A DNA stretch of 64,000 bases from Clostridia bacterium (GCA_017441385.1 JAFRXY010000025.1:1-64000); one strand, 5' to 3'. Numbered from the stretch's first letter, positions 26,247-37,775 are shown. Notes: generated by a model not told the origin, from the sequence alone. Program-made: numbers and translations.

Positions 26247-26352
26247 GCATTTCGAGGAATTTTGAGACTTTCCCTGAATGAACCGAACAGAATAATAAAA
26301 CCGACAAAACGCAGTAAATTTATAATTGCGTAACATTTTTCTTTTGCGGATA

Positions 26353-26381
26353 TTGTAAAATCTTACTATGTATGCTATACT
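26353..26381 (+). promoter_or_regulatory. Promoter of secA
   Basis: TTGTAA (26353-26358), a 17-base spacer, TATACT (26376-26381). About 95 bases of leader before ATG 26,480. Confidence 0.6.
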
Positions 26382-26479
26382 GGATATGTTGTATCAACGC
26401 ATACATGAGATGGCATATCCGCAATTTTCATTTTTGCTGTTTATTTTCTTTTTTCACGGAAGGACGGTTACAATTTACC

Positions 26480-29215
<2,736 letters not shown>

Positions 29216-29251
29216 TGGCTTTTGCGTGATTCTATATCAACAGGAGTGAAA

Positions 29252-29893
29252 ATGAAAAAAAATAACAGATTCCGTCTCAGACTGGCGGTCAATGTCTTTC
29301 TACTGGCGGGGACGCTGTTCGCTTTTTATCTGATGTATTTCAGGAATGAAGGCTTGCTTCTTGCCAAGGGAATTGCCGCGTTCAAATATTTCACAGTGCT
29401 GTCGAATTTCTTCGGCGGCGTTATGGCAGCGGTGTGGCTGGTGTCTGCGGCCGTCGGCAGAGGAAAGATTCCTCGCGCTGTAACGCTTCTGAAATTCACT
29501 GCGGCGGTCTGTCTCGGACTGACCTTCTTAACCGTCATGGTTTTTCTTGGCCAGCTTTACGGATATATCGCCATGCTCCGGAATGCCAATCTCTGGTTTC
29601 ATCTGCTGATACCGGTTGCGGCCATGGGGGAGATTATCTTTTTCAACGATCAGAAGCTGAGCCTGAAAAACTGCGCGGGGGCAATGATTCCCATGCTTGC
29701 GTATGCCTTCTATTATCTCCTCTACAACCTGATCATGGGCAGGGATGAAAATCCGCTGCGTTACGACTGGTACGGCTTTCTGCTGTGGGGCTGGGGCATT
29801 GGATGCTGCATTTTAGCGGTCATTTGTGTGGCGACATTCCTCATAGGGGCTGTGCTGCTGTTTTTCAATAACGTCGTGAGAAAAAATAAATAA
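29252..29893 (+). CDS. Six-helix membrane protein, possibly Pr6Pr family
   Basis: 213 residues, six predicted helices. FKYFTVLSNFFGG near residue 40 and NLWFHLLIPVAAMGE near 115 resemble the FTxxSN and H-x-P signatures of the small Pr6Pr integral-membrane family of unknown function. ATG 29,252 has AGGAG 7 bases upstream; upstream GTG 29,222 has no such site. Probably cotranscribed with secA. Confidence 0.6.
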   Translation: MKKNNRFRLRLAVNVFLLAGTLFAFYLMYFRNEGLLLAKGIAAFKYFTVLSNFFGGVMAAVWLVSAAVGRGKIPRAVTLLKFTAAVCLGLTFLTVMVFLGQLYGYIAMLRNANLWFHLLIPVAAMGEIIFFNDQKLSLKNCAGAMIPMLAYAFYYLLYNLIMGRDENPLRYDWYGFLLWGWGIGCCILAVICVATFLIGAVLLFFNNVVRKNK

Positions 29894-29898
29894 AAAAT

Positions 29899-29944
29899 GA
29901 TGCCCTGCGTCACTTCGTATCTGATACGGAATGCGCAGGGCATC
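29899..29944. terminator. Bidirectional terminator
   Basis: GATGCCCTGCG / CGCAGGGCATC, 11-bp stem, with a further internal TTCGTAT/ATACGGA pairing. On the minus strand it is followed by TCATTTTTTATTTATTTTTT, so it should stop the minus-strand flavin reductase gene and probably plus-strand transcripts too. Confidence 0.8.
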
Positions 29945-29959
29945 TGTCTGGTTGTGTTT

Positions 29960-30460
29960 TTATTTTACAAGCGTTTCCACTATCTCGCCGATATAGATGA
30001 TGTGGTAGTCCTTTGTCGGGTAATTGGCGGAGTCAAGCTCCGGATACTGAATGCCCTCGGGATTGATCTCCCCTACATAAATCTTTTTGCAGATCAGCAC
30101 AGTGCCGGCTTCCTCAAAATAAGGAGCCTGTCTGTCGTTGCAGAGGGTGAGGCCGGAGCCGGCCATCTTATCCTCCTCCCTGCCGCTTACTCTGCCGCAA
30201 TAGACCAATTGCCTGCGGAATTCTTCAGGCAAAAAGCTCAGGGAGAAGAATTCTCCTGCGTCGATGAATTCCTTTGTGTATCTCTGGGGTCGGACATAGC
30301 AGGTGACGACATTTTTATTCCACAGCACGCCTGCACCGCCCCAGCTGGCGGTCATGGTGTTGGCCTTGCGGGAATCGCCGGCAGTGATAAGCATCCAGCG
30401 GTCGCCGATTTCCTTGAAGGGATTGAAGTCAAGTTCTTTTGGGTCGATCTGATGAAACAT
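29960..30460 (-). CDS. Flavin reductase-like domain protein
   Basis: 166 residues of the split-barrel flavin reductase family, which binds FMN and reduces it or uses it on a substrate. KEIGDRWMLITAGDSRKANTM at the N-terminus, TASWGGAGVLWNKNVVTCYVRPQRYT (FMN phosphate site) and FFSLSFLPEEFRRQLVYCG are characteristic. Met at 30,460 has AGGA upstream and matches the family start; the longer frame to 30,514 is unlikely. Confidence 0.88.
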   Translation of the reverse strand: MFHQIDPKELDFNPFKEIGDRWMLITAGDSRKANTMTASWGGAGVLWNKNVVTCYVRPQRYTKEFIDAGEFFSLSFLPEEFRRQLVYCGRVSGREEDKMAGSGLTLCNDRQAPYFEEAGTVLICKKIYVGEINPEGIQYPELDSANYPTKDYHIIYIGEIVETLVK

Positions 30461-30609
30461 TGATGAAGCATCCTTTCCGTAGAGTAATAGTAGAATAATA
30501 TGAATTGATATCACCGTTTATGCGTTATGCGCGGCTATCCAAAAAAGCGCTTCGCTGTCAGTGCAATGGAAGATCTCATGCACGGCGGCGAAGCACTTGG
30601 GTTCAGGGA

Positions 30610-31668
30610 TTAATAGTAGCTGTAATTGGACGGAATGGACAGGTTGCTGAAATCGCGTGTAGCGGAACCGAACTTGTCAAAAGCAGCCTGATTGAAGCTG
30701 ACAGACTTATCACTCTCTGCCTTGGCAATGAGATCCTTGACAAAGTCGTTATATTTATATTGGATAAGTATGCTGTCGCGGTATGTCTTGATGCCTGCGT
30801 CGTTGTAGTCAATCTTTTGCTTCTGAAGAAGAACAATTGCGGAATCGGTTTCCAGGAATGTCAGCTGACCTTCTTTAAGACTCAGGACTTTCTGGCCGTC
30901 CTCGTCAGCGGCGTTCCAGGCACAGGTATATTTTGTGGAGCCGCTCTTGTAGCTGGTGGCGTTTTCCTGAAATTCCTTGCACTTGTCGGCGAACTTGATC
31001 TTGCCGCTCTCTGCCTGCTTCTTGATCTTTTCGTACTGCTTCTTGATCTTTGCTTTTTCGGTATCACTCATCATAGAACCGTCGTCTTTATAGTAATACT
31101 GCTGAATGTAGCTGATAGTGGCGTAATTGTCCTTGATGTACTGTTTCAGTTCCTTATCCGTAACGGGCTCTGTGCCGTCTTTACCGTAGATAGCGTTGAA
31201 GAGTTTGTTCTGAAGCGTCAGATTTTTGTAATACTCGGTAATGGAGCTTTGAGCGATTCCGTTCTTTTCATAGACTTCCTTGTCGGTTTCATATTCCTTT
31301 TTCGCGCTTGATTCGGCAGCGGCAATTTCATCCTCGGTAAGTTCCTGTTCCATCTCCTTGGCAAGAATACAGGCGCCGGTGTAGGCCTTGACCGTCTTGA
31401 GCGCTTCGGTGTCGAGGTATTCGGTGGCATTCTTGTCGGAATCCGATACCTTGATCGTCTGTTCATCAAGCTTGGAAGATGTGGTGAGAAGTCCGCTCTG
31501 CGCGTTGGTGCGGAAATTGACCGCCTGGGTGTATATGTAGAGACCGATCGGAACAGTGGTATCCTTGCCTATTTTAGCCGCCCAGCTGACGTCTGTGCCG
31601 CAGGATGTCAGAGAAAGCGCCAGAGAGATCGCTGCCACTGTGGCAGCAGCCTTTTTCATAAATCTCAT
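30610..31668 (-). CDS. SurA/PrsA-like foldase lipoprotein
   Basis: 352 residues. Lipoprotein signal with lipobox LTSC (Cys23), then a helical Lys/Glu-rich domain like the N-terminal part of SurA/PrsA chaperones (LTEDEIAAAESSAKKEYETDKEVYEKNG), a central region where a parvulin domain would sit but whose catalytic signature I cannot see, and a Ser/Tyr-rich end. Probably an extracytoplasmic chaperone, perhaps without isomerase activity. Met4 is an alternative start. Confidence 0.72.
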   Translation of the reverse strand: MRFMKKAAATVAAISLALSLTSCGTDVSWAAKIGKDTTVPIGLYIYTQAVNFRTNAQSGLLTTSSKLDEQTIKVSDSDKNATEYLDTEALKTVKAYTGACILAKEMEQELTEDEIAAAESSAKKEYETDKEVYEKNGIAQSSITEYYKNLTLQNKLFNAIYGKDGTEPVTDKELKQYIKDNYATISYIQQYYYKDDGSMMSDTEKAKIKKQYEKIKKQAESGKIKFADKCKEFQENATSYKSGSTKYTCAWNAADEDGQKVLSLKEGQLTFLETDSAIVLLQKQKIDYNDAGIKTYRDSILIQYKYNDFVKDLIAKAESDKSVSFNQAAFDKFGSATRDFSNLSIPSNYSYY

Positions 31669-31874
31669 TTAGAAACCATACCCTTCGCATATTAATTAGA
31701 TAAATGATAAACATGAACATTTCTGCAAATTCTACGTGTAAAACACTCATCTGCAACGGCCTTTATTATACACCTCCGATTTGAATTTGTCTACAGTTTT
31801 TGGGGAATATTCATCTTATATTTAAATATTGTTATCAATTTGCCGGATGTCTTTCATTTTTTTTTAAAAATCTC

Positions 31875-31903
31875 TTGACATTTGCTATAAAATAAATTAT
31901 AGT
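31875..31903 (+). promoter_or_regulatory. Promoter of rpmB
   Basis: Consensus TTGACA (31875-31880), a 17-base spacer, TATAGT (31898-31903). The 339-base gap before rpmB otherwise holds only the start region of the minus-strand foldase gene and the rpmB leader. Confidence 0.82.
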
Positions 31904-31909
31904 ATTAGC

Positions 31910-32000
31910 TAGTGCTGATTGAAAAAAAGGCAAAAGCGACGCGGTTTTCCGTGTCGGTGATCAAGGATTCACCCCTTTGGGGCGGTATTAACAGGAGGTG
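31910..32000 (+). promoter_or_regulatory. Leader of rpmB with three hairpins
   Basis: About 95 bases that can form GACGCGG/CCGTGTC, GGTGA/TCACC and CCCC/GGGG hairpins before AGGAGGTG. Could serve ribosomal-protein feedback; no known motif is recognised. Confidence 0.3.
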
Positions 32001-32007
32001 TATTTGC

Positions 32008-32196
32008 ATGGCAAAGTGTGATTTTTGTGGTAAGGAAGTATCCTTCGGCATCAAGGTATCCCATTCACACAGAAGAAGCAACAGAGCATGGAAGCCCAAC
32101 GTAAGACGCGTGAAAGCTATCGTTGACGGAACTCCCAAGAGAGTGCACGCATGTACCCGCTGCCTGCGTTCGGGCAAGGTCACAAGAGCTGTCTGA
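32008..32196 (+). CDS. rpmB: 50S ribosomal protein L28
   Basis: 62 residues. MAKCDFCGKEVSFGIKVSHS and the NVRRVKAIVDGTPKRVHACT region are typical. It keeps two CxxC pairs (CDFC, CTRC), the zinc-binding form. ATG 32,008 follows AGGAGGTG, while the longer open frame from 31,912 runs through the promoter and leader. Confidence 0.96.
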   Translation: MAKCDFCGKEVSFGIKVSHSHRRSNRAWKPNVRRVKAIVDGTPKRVHACTRCLRSGKVTRAV

Positions 32197-32218
32197 TACT
32201 TTAAATTCTTCACATTAT

Positions 32219-32270
32219 ACCCACTGTACGGTGCTTGTTTTGGCAGTACGGTGGGTGTTTTGTTTTTTTT
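32219..32270 (+). terminator. Terminator after rpmB
   Basis: ACCCACTGTAC / GTACGGTGGGT (one G-U pair), followed by GTTTTGTTTTTTTT. Confidence 0.9.
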
Positions 32271-32300
32271 GATACGATCAATCAAAGGAGCGAGAAATAT

Positions 32301-33296
32301 ATGGCAGGAAGTCAGAAGCAGAAGTTTCTCATGCTGCTAAAAATTCTCTATGAAAGAACCGATGAAAATCATCCCCTCAGCGCACCGCAATTGATAGAAC
32401 TTCTCGCCGAAAAGGGCATATCCTGCGAGCGGAAGGCGATTTATCGGGATATCGAATCACTTGTCGGTTTCGGTTTTGATATTATGCAATCGGCAGCTCC
32501 TCAGGGGTATTTCTGGGGCGGCAGGCTTTTTGAGATGCCGGAACTGAGAATGCTGGTGGATTCCATCAAGTCGTCTGAATTTATTACCGAAAAAAAGACC
32601 GGTGAGATGATTGAAAAGCTCCAGCACCTTACCAGCGTCTATCAGGCGAAGGAATTGGAGCGGGTCAAGGGAATAACGGATCGCCCGAAGAACCGGAATG
32701 AAGGAATTTTCTACAACATTGACAGTCTGCATTACGCCATTCAGAGCAAGCGCAAGGTTCATTTTTCCTATTACAGGCATGTCATACGCAACGGGAAGAT
32801 TGTCCCTCAAAAAAATCATGAATTCACTGTCAGTCCTTATGCGCTGATATGGGACGACGGCAAATATTATCTTGTCGCCAACTATGAAAAATACGACAAC
32901 TTTTCACACTACCGTCTGGACCGCATCAGGCAGGTGGAAATTCTGTCGGATGCGTCCCGCCCGCTGAATGAATTCAGTAAATACAGCGGGATTTTTGACG
33001 AAGACGATTATCTCAGCGGGGTATTCGGAATGTACGCGGGAAACAGTGAGGACTATGTTTATCTCAGATGCAGTACCGGCTGTCTGGAACATCTGATAGA
33101 CCGCTTCGGAAATGAAATCGTCTGTGAAGAATACGGAGATGATTTTTTTACCGTTCGCATCAAAGCGTCGATTAACGACGGTCTGGTAAGCTGGATTCTT
33201 GCACAGCGCGGCGGTGTATCGGTAATCTATCCACCTGAGCTTGCCGAAAGAGTCAAAGGAACACTGGAAGGGATGTTGGGTCAATACCGGAAATAA
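32301..33296 (+). CDS. WYL-domain transcriptional regulator
   Basis: 331 residues. An N-terminal winged helix (SQKQKFLMLLKILYERTDEN, then SAPQLIELLAEKGISCERKAIYRDIESL) and a central WYL domain (about 135-215, with KVHFSYYRHVIRNGK, VSPYALIWDDGKYYLVA and HYRLDRIRQVEIL), followed by a WCX-like C-terminal extension. Such proteins sense a ligand, often nucleic-acid or nucleotide derived, through the WYL domain; here the target is unknown. ATG 32,301 follows AAAGGAG. Confidence 0.92.
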   Translation: MAGSQKQKFLMLLKILYERTDENHPLSAPQLIELLAEKGISCERKAIYRDIESLVGFGFDIMQSAAPQGYFWGGRLFEMPELRMLVDSIKSSEFITEKKTGEMIEKLQHLTSVYQAKELERVKGITDRPKNRNEGIFYNIDSLHYAIQSKRKVHFSYYRHVIRNGKIVPQKNHEFTVSPYALIWDDGKYYLVANYEKYDNFSHYRLDRIRQVEILSDASRPLNEFSKYSGIFDEDDYLSGVFGMYAGNSEDYVYLRCSTGCLEHLIDRFGNEIVCEEYGDDFFTVRIKASINDGLVSWILAQRGGVSVIYPPELAERVKGTLEGMLGQYRK

Positions 33297-33327
33297 TATA
33301 AGAAATAATATAATTTACAATTTGCTA

Positions 33328-33356
33328 TTGTATTTTGAATGTGTAAATGATACAAT
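33328..33356 (+). promoter_or_regulatory. Promoter of the envelope operon 33,401-36,916
   Basis: TTGTAT (33328-33333), a 17-base spacer, TACAAT (33351-33356). Confidence 0.6.
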
Positions 33357-33400
33357 ATAAACATTTCAAGAATAATAAATGGAACTGAAGGCGAGATAGT

Positions 33401-34048
33401 ATGCTCTTTGAGATAAAGCGCGAAATGATACGCGTATTAATGCTGGTATCCCTTTTCTGTGCATTGATGTTAACTTCCTGTGAAATAAAGACCTACAACA
33501 TGACAGACCCGGGAAAGCCGTCAGATACCTTCACCGCCTTTTACAGCGCGGTTCTGGAAGGCGACGACGCTGCCGCCAATCAGCTGCTATATAATTATTC
33601 ATGGAATTCCTACATGCCGAAGGGCTATCAGAACAGTGATTCCTACACAGTCAATGGAATCATTATCAGCGGCTCGGATGCGGCCGTGATGAATTGCCTG
33701 ATGGAAAGCCGCAGCTGCCGCGTTGTCAGCGAAAGCGACTATACAAAGGACGACCTGAACGCCTTTGTGACGGTGGAGTACACATCCTTTGATTTATCCG
33801 GATTTCAGCAGGAACTTGCCGCCAGAGCAAAAAAGGAAGTCAAAGAAAAACAGTACCATGGCAAGGTATTTAAAGATGAAAAGGATACAAAGGAAATCAT
33901 AGAGACTATCAAAGCCAAGCTGCTGAAAGATCCTCAGCCGTTCTGCAAGACGCAAAAATACAGAATCGAGCTTATCAGTGTAAAAGGCAAATGGAAAGTC
34001 AATATGACCGAGGAGTTTTATAAAGCGCTTTCCGGATATCCGAACTGA
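33401..34048 (+). CDS. Lipoprotein, unknown function
   Basis: 215 residues. Lipoprotein signal ending LTSC (Cys27). The mature part starts with a short Asp/Thr linker and a domain whose pattern DTFTAFYSAVLEGDDAAANQLL resembles DUF4878/NTF2-like extracytoplasmic domains, ending WKVNMTEEFYKAL. No family is assigned with confidence. It lies 15 bases before the phosphodiester glycosidase gene. Confidence 0.65.
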   Translation: MLFEIKREMIRVLMLVSLFCALMLTSCEIKTYNMTDPGKPSDTFTAFYSAVLEGDDAAANQLLYNYSWNSYMPKGYQNSDSYTVNGIIISGSDAAVMNCLMESRSCRVVSESDYTKDDLNAFVTVEYTSFDLSGFQQELAARAKKEVKEKQYHGKVFKDEKDTKEIIETIKAKLLKDPQPFCKTQKYRIELISVKGKWKVNMTEEFYKALSGYPN

Positions 34049-34063
34049 AGAAGGGGATATTTC

Positions 34064-35089
34064 ATGAACAATTCCGTGATCAAGGGCATAGTGTTATTTC
34101 TGATTCTGATTGTTTTTTGCTTTGCAACCGTCTTTTTAGTGCCGTCATCCGATAAGATTATGCAGTCTTCCGAAACCGCGCTGAGCCAGAAGAAACTGTA
34201 TATGGATATGGCTCAGTCGGTTATACGAATGAATGAAAATGTCAATAATGAAATATTTGACATGCCTAAATTTTATACGCTGCCCCTTGACCTTTCACCT
34301 GCGCCGAAACCTGATCCTTCCAAATTTACGGAAGACAGCTACAGCGACGATACCATTACCGTAAAATGCTGGCGTGAGAGAATCGAAGTGAATAACCGAA
34401 CCGTCACGGCCAATTTTGCCGATGTTACCATCGTACACCCCACACAGCTTCGGACGGCCTTTGCCGGAGGAACCTACGGCACCACCAAACGGACGCACGC
34501 TTCAAAAATGGCAGCCGCCAATAACGCGGTACTTGCCGTCAACGCGGATTTTTACAACTGCCGAACGGAAGGCCTGATCATTCGTCAGGGTACCGTTTAC
34601 AGAAAGAAGCCTTTCGGGATAGACACGCTGTTCATCGATTCAAACGGTGATCTCAGCGTGATGAAGGATTATCTGGCAGTCAATACGCAATATTACGTAA
34701 AGCATGAAATATATCAGACTGTGGTTTTCGGCCCGGTAATCGTGGAAGACGGGAAGGCCGTCAAGAAGCTCGAAAAGTTCAACAGCATTGCCTGCGGCCC
34801 CCGTGCCAAAAATCCCCGCACGGCAATCGGCCAGCTTGGCAGGCTGCATTACCTGATATGTGCGATCGATGGCCGTTCGGAGATTTCGTCCGGCGTTACC
34901 ACCAACGAACTGGCTGTGATCATGGCGGATAAGAAGTGCCGGATTGCTTACAATCTCGACGGAGGACAGTCTACAACGATGGTATTTAACAACAAGCTGT
35001 ATAATGTGGTATCCGACGGAGGGGAACGGACTATGACTGACATATTGTACTTTGCCACTTCGATGCCTGAGTCAGAATGGAATAAGTAG
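34064..35089 (+). CDS. NAGPA-domain phosphodiester glycosidase-like protein, membrane anchored
   Basis: 341 residues. N-terminal helix (IVLFLILIVFCFATVFLVP), a spacer, then the NAGPA domain (about 140-335): AVNADFYN, CGPRAKNPRTAIGQ, YNLDGGQSTTMVFNNKLYN and DGGERTMTDILYF are its conserved blocks. The family removes alpha-linked GlcNAc from phosphodiesters in animals; bacterial members are linked to wall teichoic-acid and exopolysaccharide turnover. It should act outside the membrane. Confidence 0.88.
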   Translation: MNNSVIKGIVLFLILIVFCFATVFLVPSSDKIMQSSETALSQKKLYMDMAQSVIRMNENVNNEIFDMPKFYTLPLDLSPAPKPDPSKFTEDSYSDDTITVKCWRERIEVNNRTVTANFADVTIVHPTQLRTAFAGGTYGTTKRTHASKMAAANNAVLAVNADFYNCRTEGLIIRQGTVYRKKPFGIDTLFIDSNGDLSVMKDYLAVNTQYYVKHEIYQTVVFGPVIVEDGKAVKKLEKFNSIACGPRAKNPRTAIGQLGRLHYLICAIDGRSEISSGVTTNELAVIMADKKCRIAYNLDGGQSTTMVFNNKLYNVVSDGGERTMTDILYFATSMPESEWNK

Positions 35090-35113
35090 GCTCTGCCGGA
35101 TGGAGGTTTCTGA

Positions 35114-36916
35114 ATGTCAGACAACATAGTGTTTTTGGAGTACGGTAGCTTTTCCGTATATTGGTATGGGTTGTTTATCGCGGCAGCGGTGTTTCTCGCC
35201 GCAGTGTCCTTTTCGGTTTTCAGAAAGCTGCAGGGCAACGGTTTCCTGAACGGACTGGCAGTCGCTCTGGCCTGTATGCCGGCCGCTCTGATTTTCGGAA
35301 GGATCTATTACTGCTGGTTTGCCAGAGCCTCCTTTGCGGGGGGAATTGCTGACTGCGCGGATATTTCGAAAGGCGGATATGCGTTATTCGGCGCCTTGAC
35401 AGGGGTACTTGCAGTGATGGCGGTTTATTCCGCCGTTTTCCGGAAACCGCTGCTTCCGCTGCTTGACGCCGCGGCGCCTTCGGTTGCTCTTGGGGTTGCC
35501 ATCGGAAGATTTTCAAGCATTGTCAGCGGTGACGATATAGGCTTTGAGCTGTCCGTGAAGGACGCTTCCTCTCTTCCGTTTGCCGTTTGGTCAGAGGGAG
35601 ATCATTCGTGGATACTGTGGGTCGGTTTTTTTGAAGGGGCGTTTGCTGTTGCGGCGTTTATTTTTTCAATAACTCTGTTTTTTCTAAAATATCTCGGCAA
35701 AAAGCCGGGAATCAGGAGCGGTGGATGCACTCTATCTTTTATGCTTGTTTACGGCTATTCACAGGCTATATTGGAAAGTATGCGCAATGATTCGCTCTTT
35801 ATGGTTACGCTGGGATTTGTTCGTATCAGTCAGATCATAAGCATTGTCATGGCACTGACCGCTACGGTCATCATTTCGGTCAATCTCTGCCGTATCAGCA
35901 AACCGATTCGGATTCAGTATGCCATCTGGGGCATATCCGCCATGGCTCTTGCGGCGGCGGTATACTGCGAATTCGAGATGAATGCGCTTGTTATGGTGCA
36001 GAATTATGTAATAATGGGTATTTCGCTGTTCTTTCTGCTGGGTGCTTCGCTGTATTTGTATTGTTACTTGGTAAGTATCAGCAAGTCGCTGCCGGAGAAG
36101 GAAACAGAACGGAATATTCACACAACGCAGACAAGAGACAGACAGACCACGGGCTTCAATGAAGTCAGGCCTACCGGAAACAGTCAGACCGCAGGCTTCA
36201 ATGAAGTCAGGCCTACCGGAAACAGACAGACCGCAGGTTTCAATGAAGTCAGGCCTACCGGAAACAGACAGACCGCAGGTTTCAATGAAGTCAGGCCTAC
36301 CGGAAACAGACAGACCGCAGGCTTCAATGAAGTCAGGCCTACCGGAAACAGACAGACCACGGGCTTCAATGAAGTCAGGCCTACCGGAAACAGTCAGACC
36401 GCAGGTTTCAATGATGATTTGAATGACGATCTCAACGATGGTTTTGACGAAAATCTGTATGACGGCTTTGATGAAAATCTGGATGACGACGATTATGATG
36501 AGCATTCCGATGAGTATTACGATGAATATTATGATGAATATTACGGGGATTATTACGACGGTTATTATGATGATTACGATGATTACGATGATTACGATGA
36601 TTACGATGATTATGATGATTACGATGATTACGATGATTACGGATATCGGATGGCAGTTGACCGTCGAATGAGAATGAATCCCGACTATCGCTCAAATTAC
36701 TACAGAACAGACGACAGGATGGAACGGAGCCGTCGCAGAGATACCGGTTATGCCCGTGACGACCGGCGCTATGACTATAGAGAACCGTATTATCATAGGG
36801 GAGAGGAAAGGCGAGCGGCACCTGATCGGAATGATTCCGGATACTATGCTCCCTTACCCAATACGGGAAGAGCGCCCGGGAATTCCCGTGGCAGAGGTAA
36901 CAGATCAGGCAGATAG
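35114..36916 (+). CDS. Degenerate Lgt paralogue with repetitive C-terminal tail
   Basis: 600 residues. Residues 1-330 align with prolipoprotein diacylglyceryl transferase: VYWYGLFIAAAVF, FGRIYYCWFA, GGYALFGALTG, GVAIGRFSSIVSGDDIGFE and LESMRNDSLFMVTLG. The two essential arginines (GR and RNDS) are kept, but GNFxNQE of the catalytic loop is replaced by SSIVSGDD, so normal activity is doubtful. Residues 343-600 are low complexity: six 14-residue repeats, an Asp/Tyr-rich tract (eight DDY), then an Arg/Tyr-rich basic end. GGAGG precedes the ATG. Third gene of an envelope operon. It may have moved to another lipid or substrate. Confidence 0.8.
   Translation: MSDNIVFLEYGSFSVYWYGLFIAAAVFLAAVSFSVFRKLQGNGFLNGLAVALACMPAALIFGRIYYCWFARASFAGGIADCADISKGGYALFGALTGVLAVMAVYSAVFRKPLLPLLDAAAPSVALGVAIGRFSSIVSGDDIGFELSVKDASSLPFAVWSEGDHSWILWVGFFEGAFAVAAFIFSITLFFLKYLGKKPGIRSGGCTLSFMLVYGYSQAILESMRNDSLFMVTLGFVRISQIISIVMALTATVIISVNLCRISKPIRIQYAIWGISAMALAAAVYCEFEMNALVMVQNYVIMGISLFFLLGASLYLYCYLVSISKSLPEKETERNIHTTQTRDRQTTGFNEVRPTGNSQTAGFNEVRPTGNRQTAGFNEVRPTGNRQTAGFNEVRPTGNRQTAGFNEVRPTGNRQTTGFNEVRPTGNSQTAGFNDDLNDDLNDGFDENLYDGFDENLDDDDYDEHSDEYYDEYYDEYYGDYYDGYYDDYDDYDDYDDYDDYDDYDDYDDYGYRMAVDRRMRMNPDYRSNYYRTDDRMERSRRRDTGYARDDRRYDYREPYYHRGEERRAAPDRNDSGYYAPLPNTGRAPGNSRGRGNRSGR
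36140..36411 (+). repeat. 42-bp coding tandem repeats
   Basis: Six full and one partial 42-bp units encoding [RS]QT[AT]GFNEVRPTGN. Units differ only at two codons, indicating recent expansion. There are no spacers between units, so this is not a CRISPR array. Confidence 0.92.
36569..36640 (+). repeat. Eight 9-bp repeats (Asp-Asp-Tyr)
   Basis: Perfect or near-perfect GATGATTAC units, eight in a row, encoding (DDY)8 in the tail of the Lgt paralogue. In-frame slippage would change length without a frameshift. Confidence 0.92.
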
Positions 36917-36930
36917 TAATATAATAAGAA

Positions 36931-36970
36931 AACCAGCCCTGAAGTGAGATGCATGCAGGGCTGGTTTTTT
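36931..36970. terminator. Terminator between converging genes
   Basis: AACCAGCCCTG / CAGGGCTGGTT with TTTT following on the plus strand; T-rich on the other side too. Confidence 0.88.
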
Positions 36971-37011
36971 GTGCGTATTTGGATGTTGAAAAAAGGATGA
37001 AGGAAATGAGT

Positions 37012-37632
37012 CTATTCTCTGCCGTTGATAAGGGGAGTGAGCTTTTTGTATACGGCGATGGTGATGACGGCGCTTACCATGCCCTTGATGAAAGTAAATG
37101 GCATGTTGAAGATGATCAGGCAATCCCACAGCGTCCTGACGGAGGGATTAATGGCCTGATACATCCCGATAATGGCTTCCATAGGCATAAAAGCTGTATA
37201 TATCGGATACACCACGTAATAATTGCTGAAAATACTGAGCAATGCCATCATGGCGGCTCCTACAATGCTGCCTATGACTGCGCCGCTGAATTTCGGACGT
37301 ATTTTGTAGATGATTCCGGCGGGAACTACAAAGAATACACCCAGAATGAAGTTGGAAAGCTCGCCCACCCCACCGGTTGTCGTTGAAAAGAGATTGACCA
37401 GATTTTTGATCAGGCATACCAATGCACCGTAGAGCGGCCCCATGGACAGGGCGGCAATCAGCGCGGGAAGCTCGGAAAGATCCATTTTAATAAAGGACGG
37501 CATGAGCGGCACATTGAAGCTGAAAAACATCAGTACCGACGACAGCGCCGACAGAATAGCTGTCATAACGATGCGGCGCGTGTGGTTGATACGCTTCTGG
37601 GACTGGGTTTCGATTTTCTTTGTCTTTTTCAT
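37012..37632 (-). CDS. ribU: ECF transporter substrate-binding subunit, riboflavin type
   Basis: 206 residues, about six helices. SELPALIAALSMGPLYGALVC and KNLVNLFSTTTGGVGELSNFILG are hallmarks of riboflavin S-components, which bind the vitamin and pair with the shared EcfT and ATPases encoded elsewhere. An FMN riboswitch and terminator directly upstream confirm flavin control. The AAAGGTGTTG site precedes the ATG. Confidence 0.92.
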   Translation of the reverse strand: MKKTKKIETQSQKRINHTRRIVMTAILSALSSVLMFFSFNVPLMPSFIKMDLSELPALIAALSMGPLYGALVCLIKNLVNLFSTTTGGVGELSNFILGVFFVVPAGIIYKIRPKFSGAVIGSIVGAAMMALLSIFSNYYVVYPIYTAFMPMEAIIGMYQAINPSVRTLWDCLIIFNMPFTFIKGMVSAVITIAVYKKLTPLINGRE

Positions 37633-37671
37633 GAAACAACAACACCTTTCTTTTGACGGACTGTCTGCGCA

Positions 37672-37708
37672 AAGAAAAGCCCTGCGAAACTTTCCGGTCT
37701 CGCAGGGC
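37672..37708 (-). terminator. Riboswitch-controlled terminator before ribU
   Basis: On the minus strand GCCCTGCGA / TCGCAGGGC followed by TTTTCTTT. It lies between the FMN aptamer and the ribU ATG and fits transcription attenuation when FMN is bound. Confidence 0.88.
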
Positions 37709-37775
37709 GTAACATATGCAGGTGTTTGCCGCTTTTTTCTGCCTTATAATAATAAGCGGTTTGGCTTGCACATAT

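Noticed and set aside
36140-36411. CRISPR array
   Set aside because: The 42-bp units abut without spacers and are in frame within a coding sequence.
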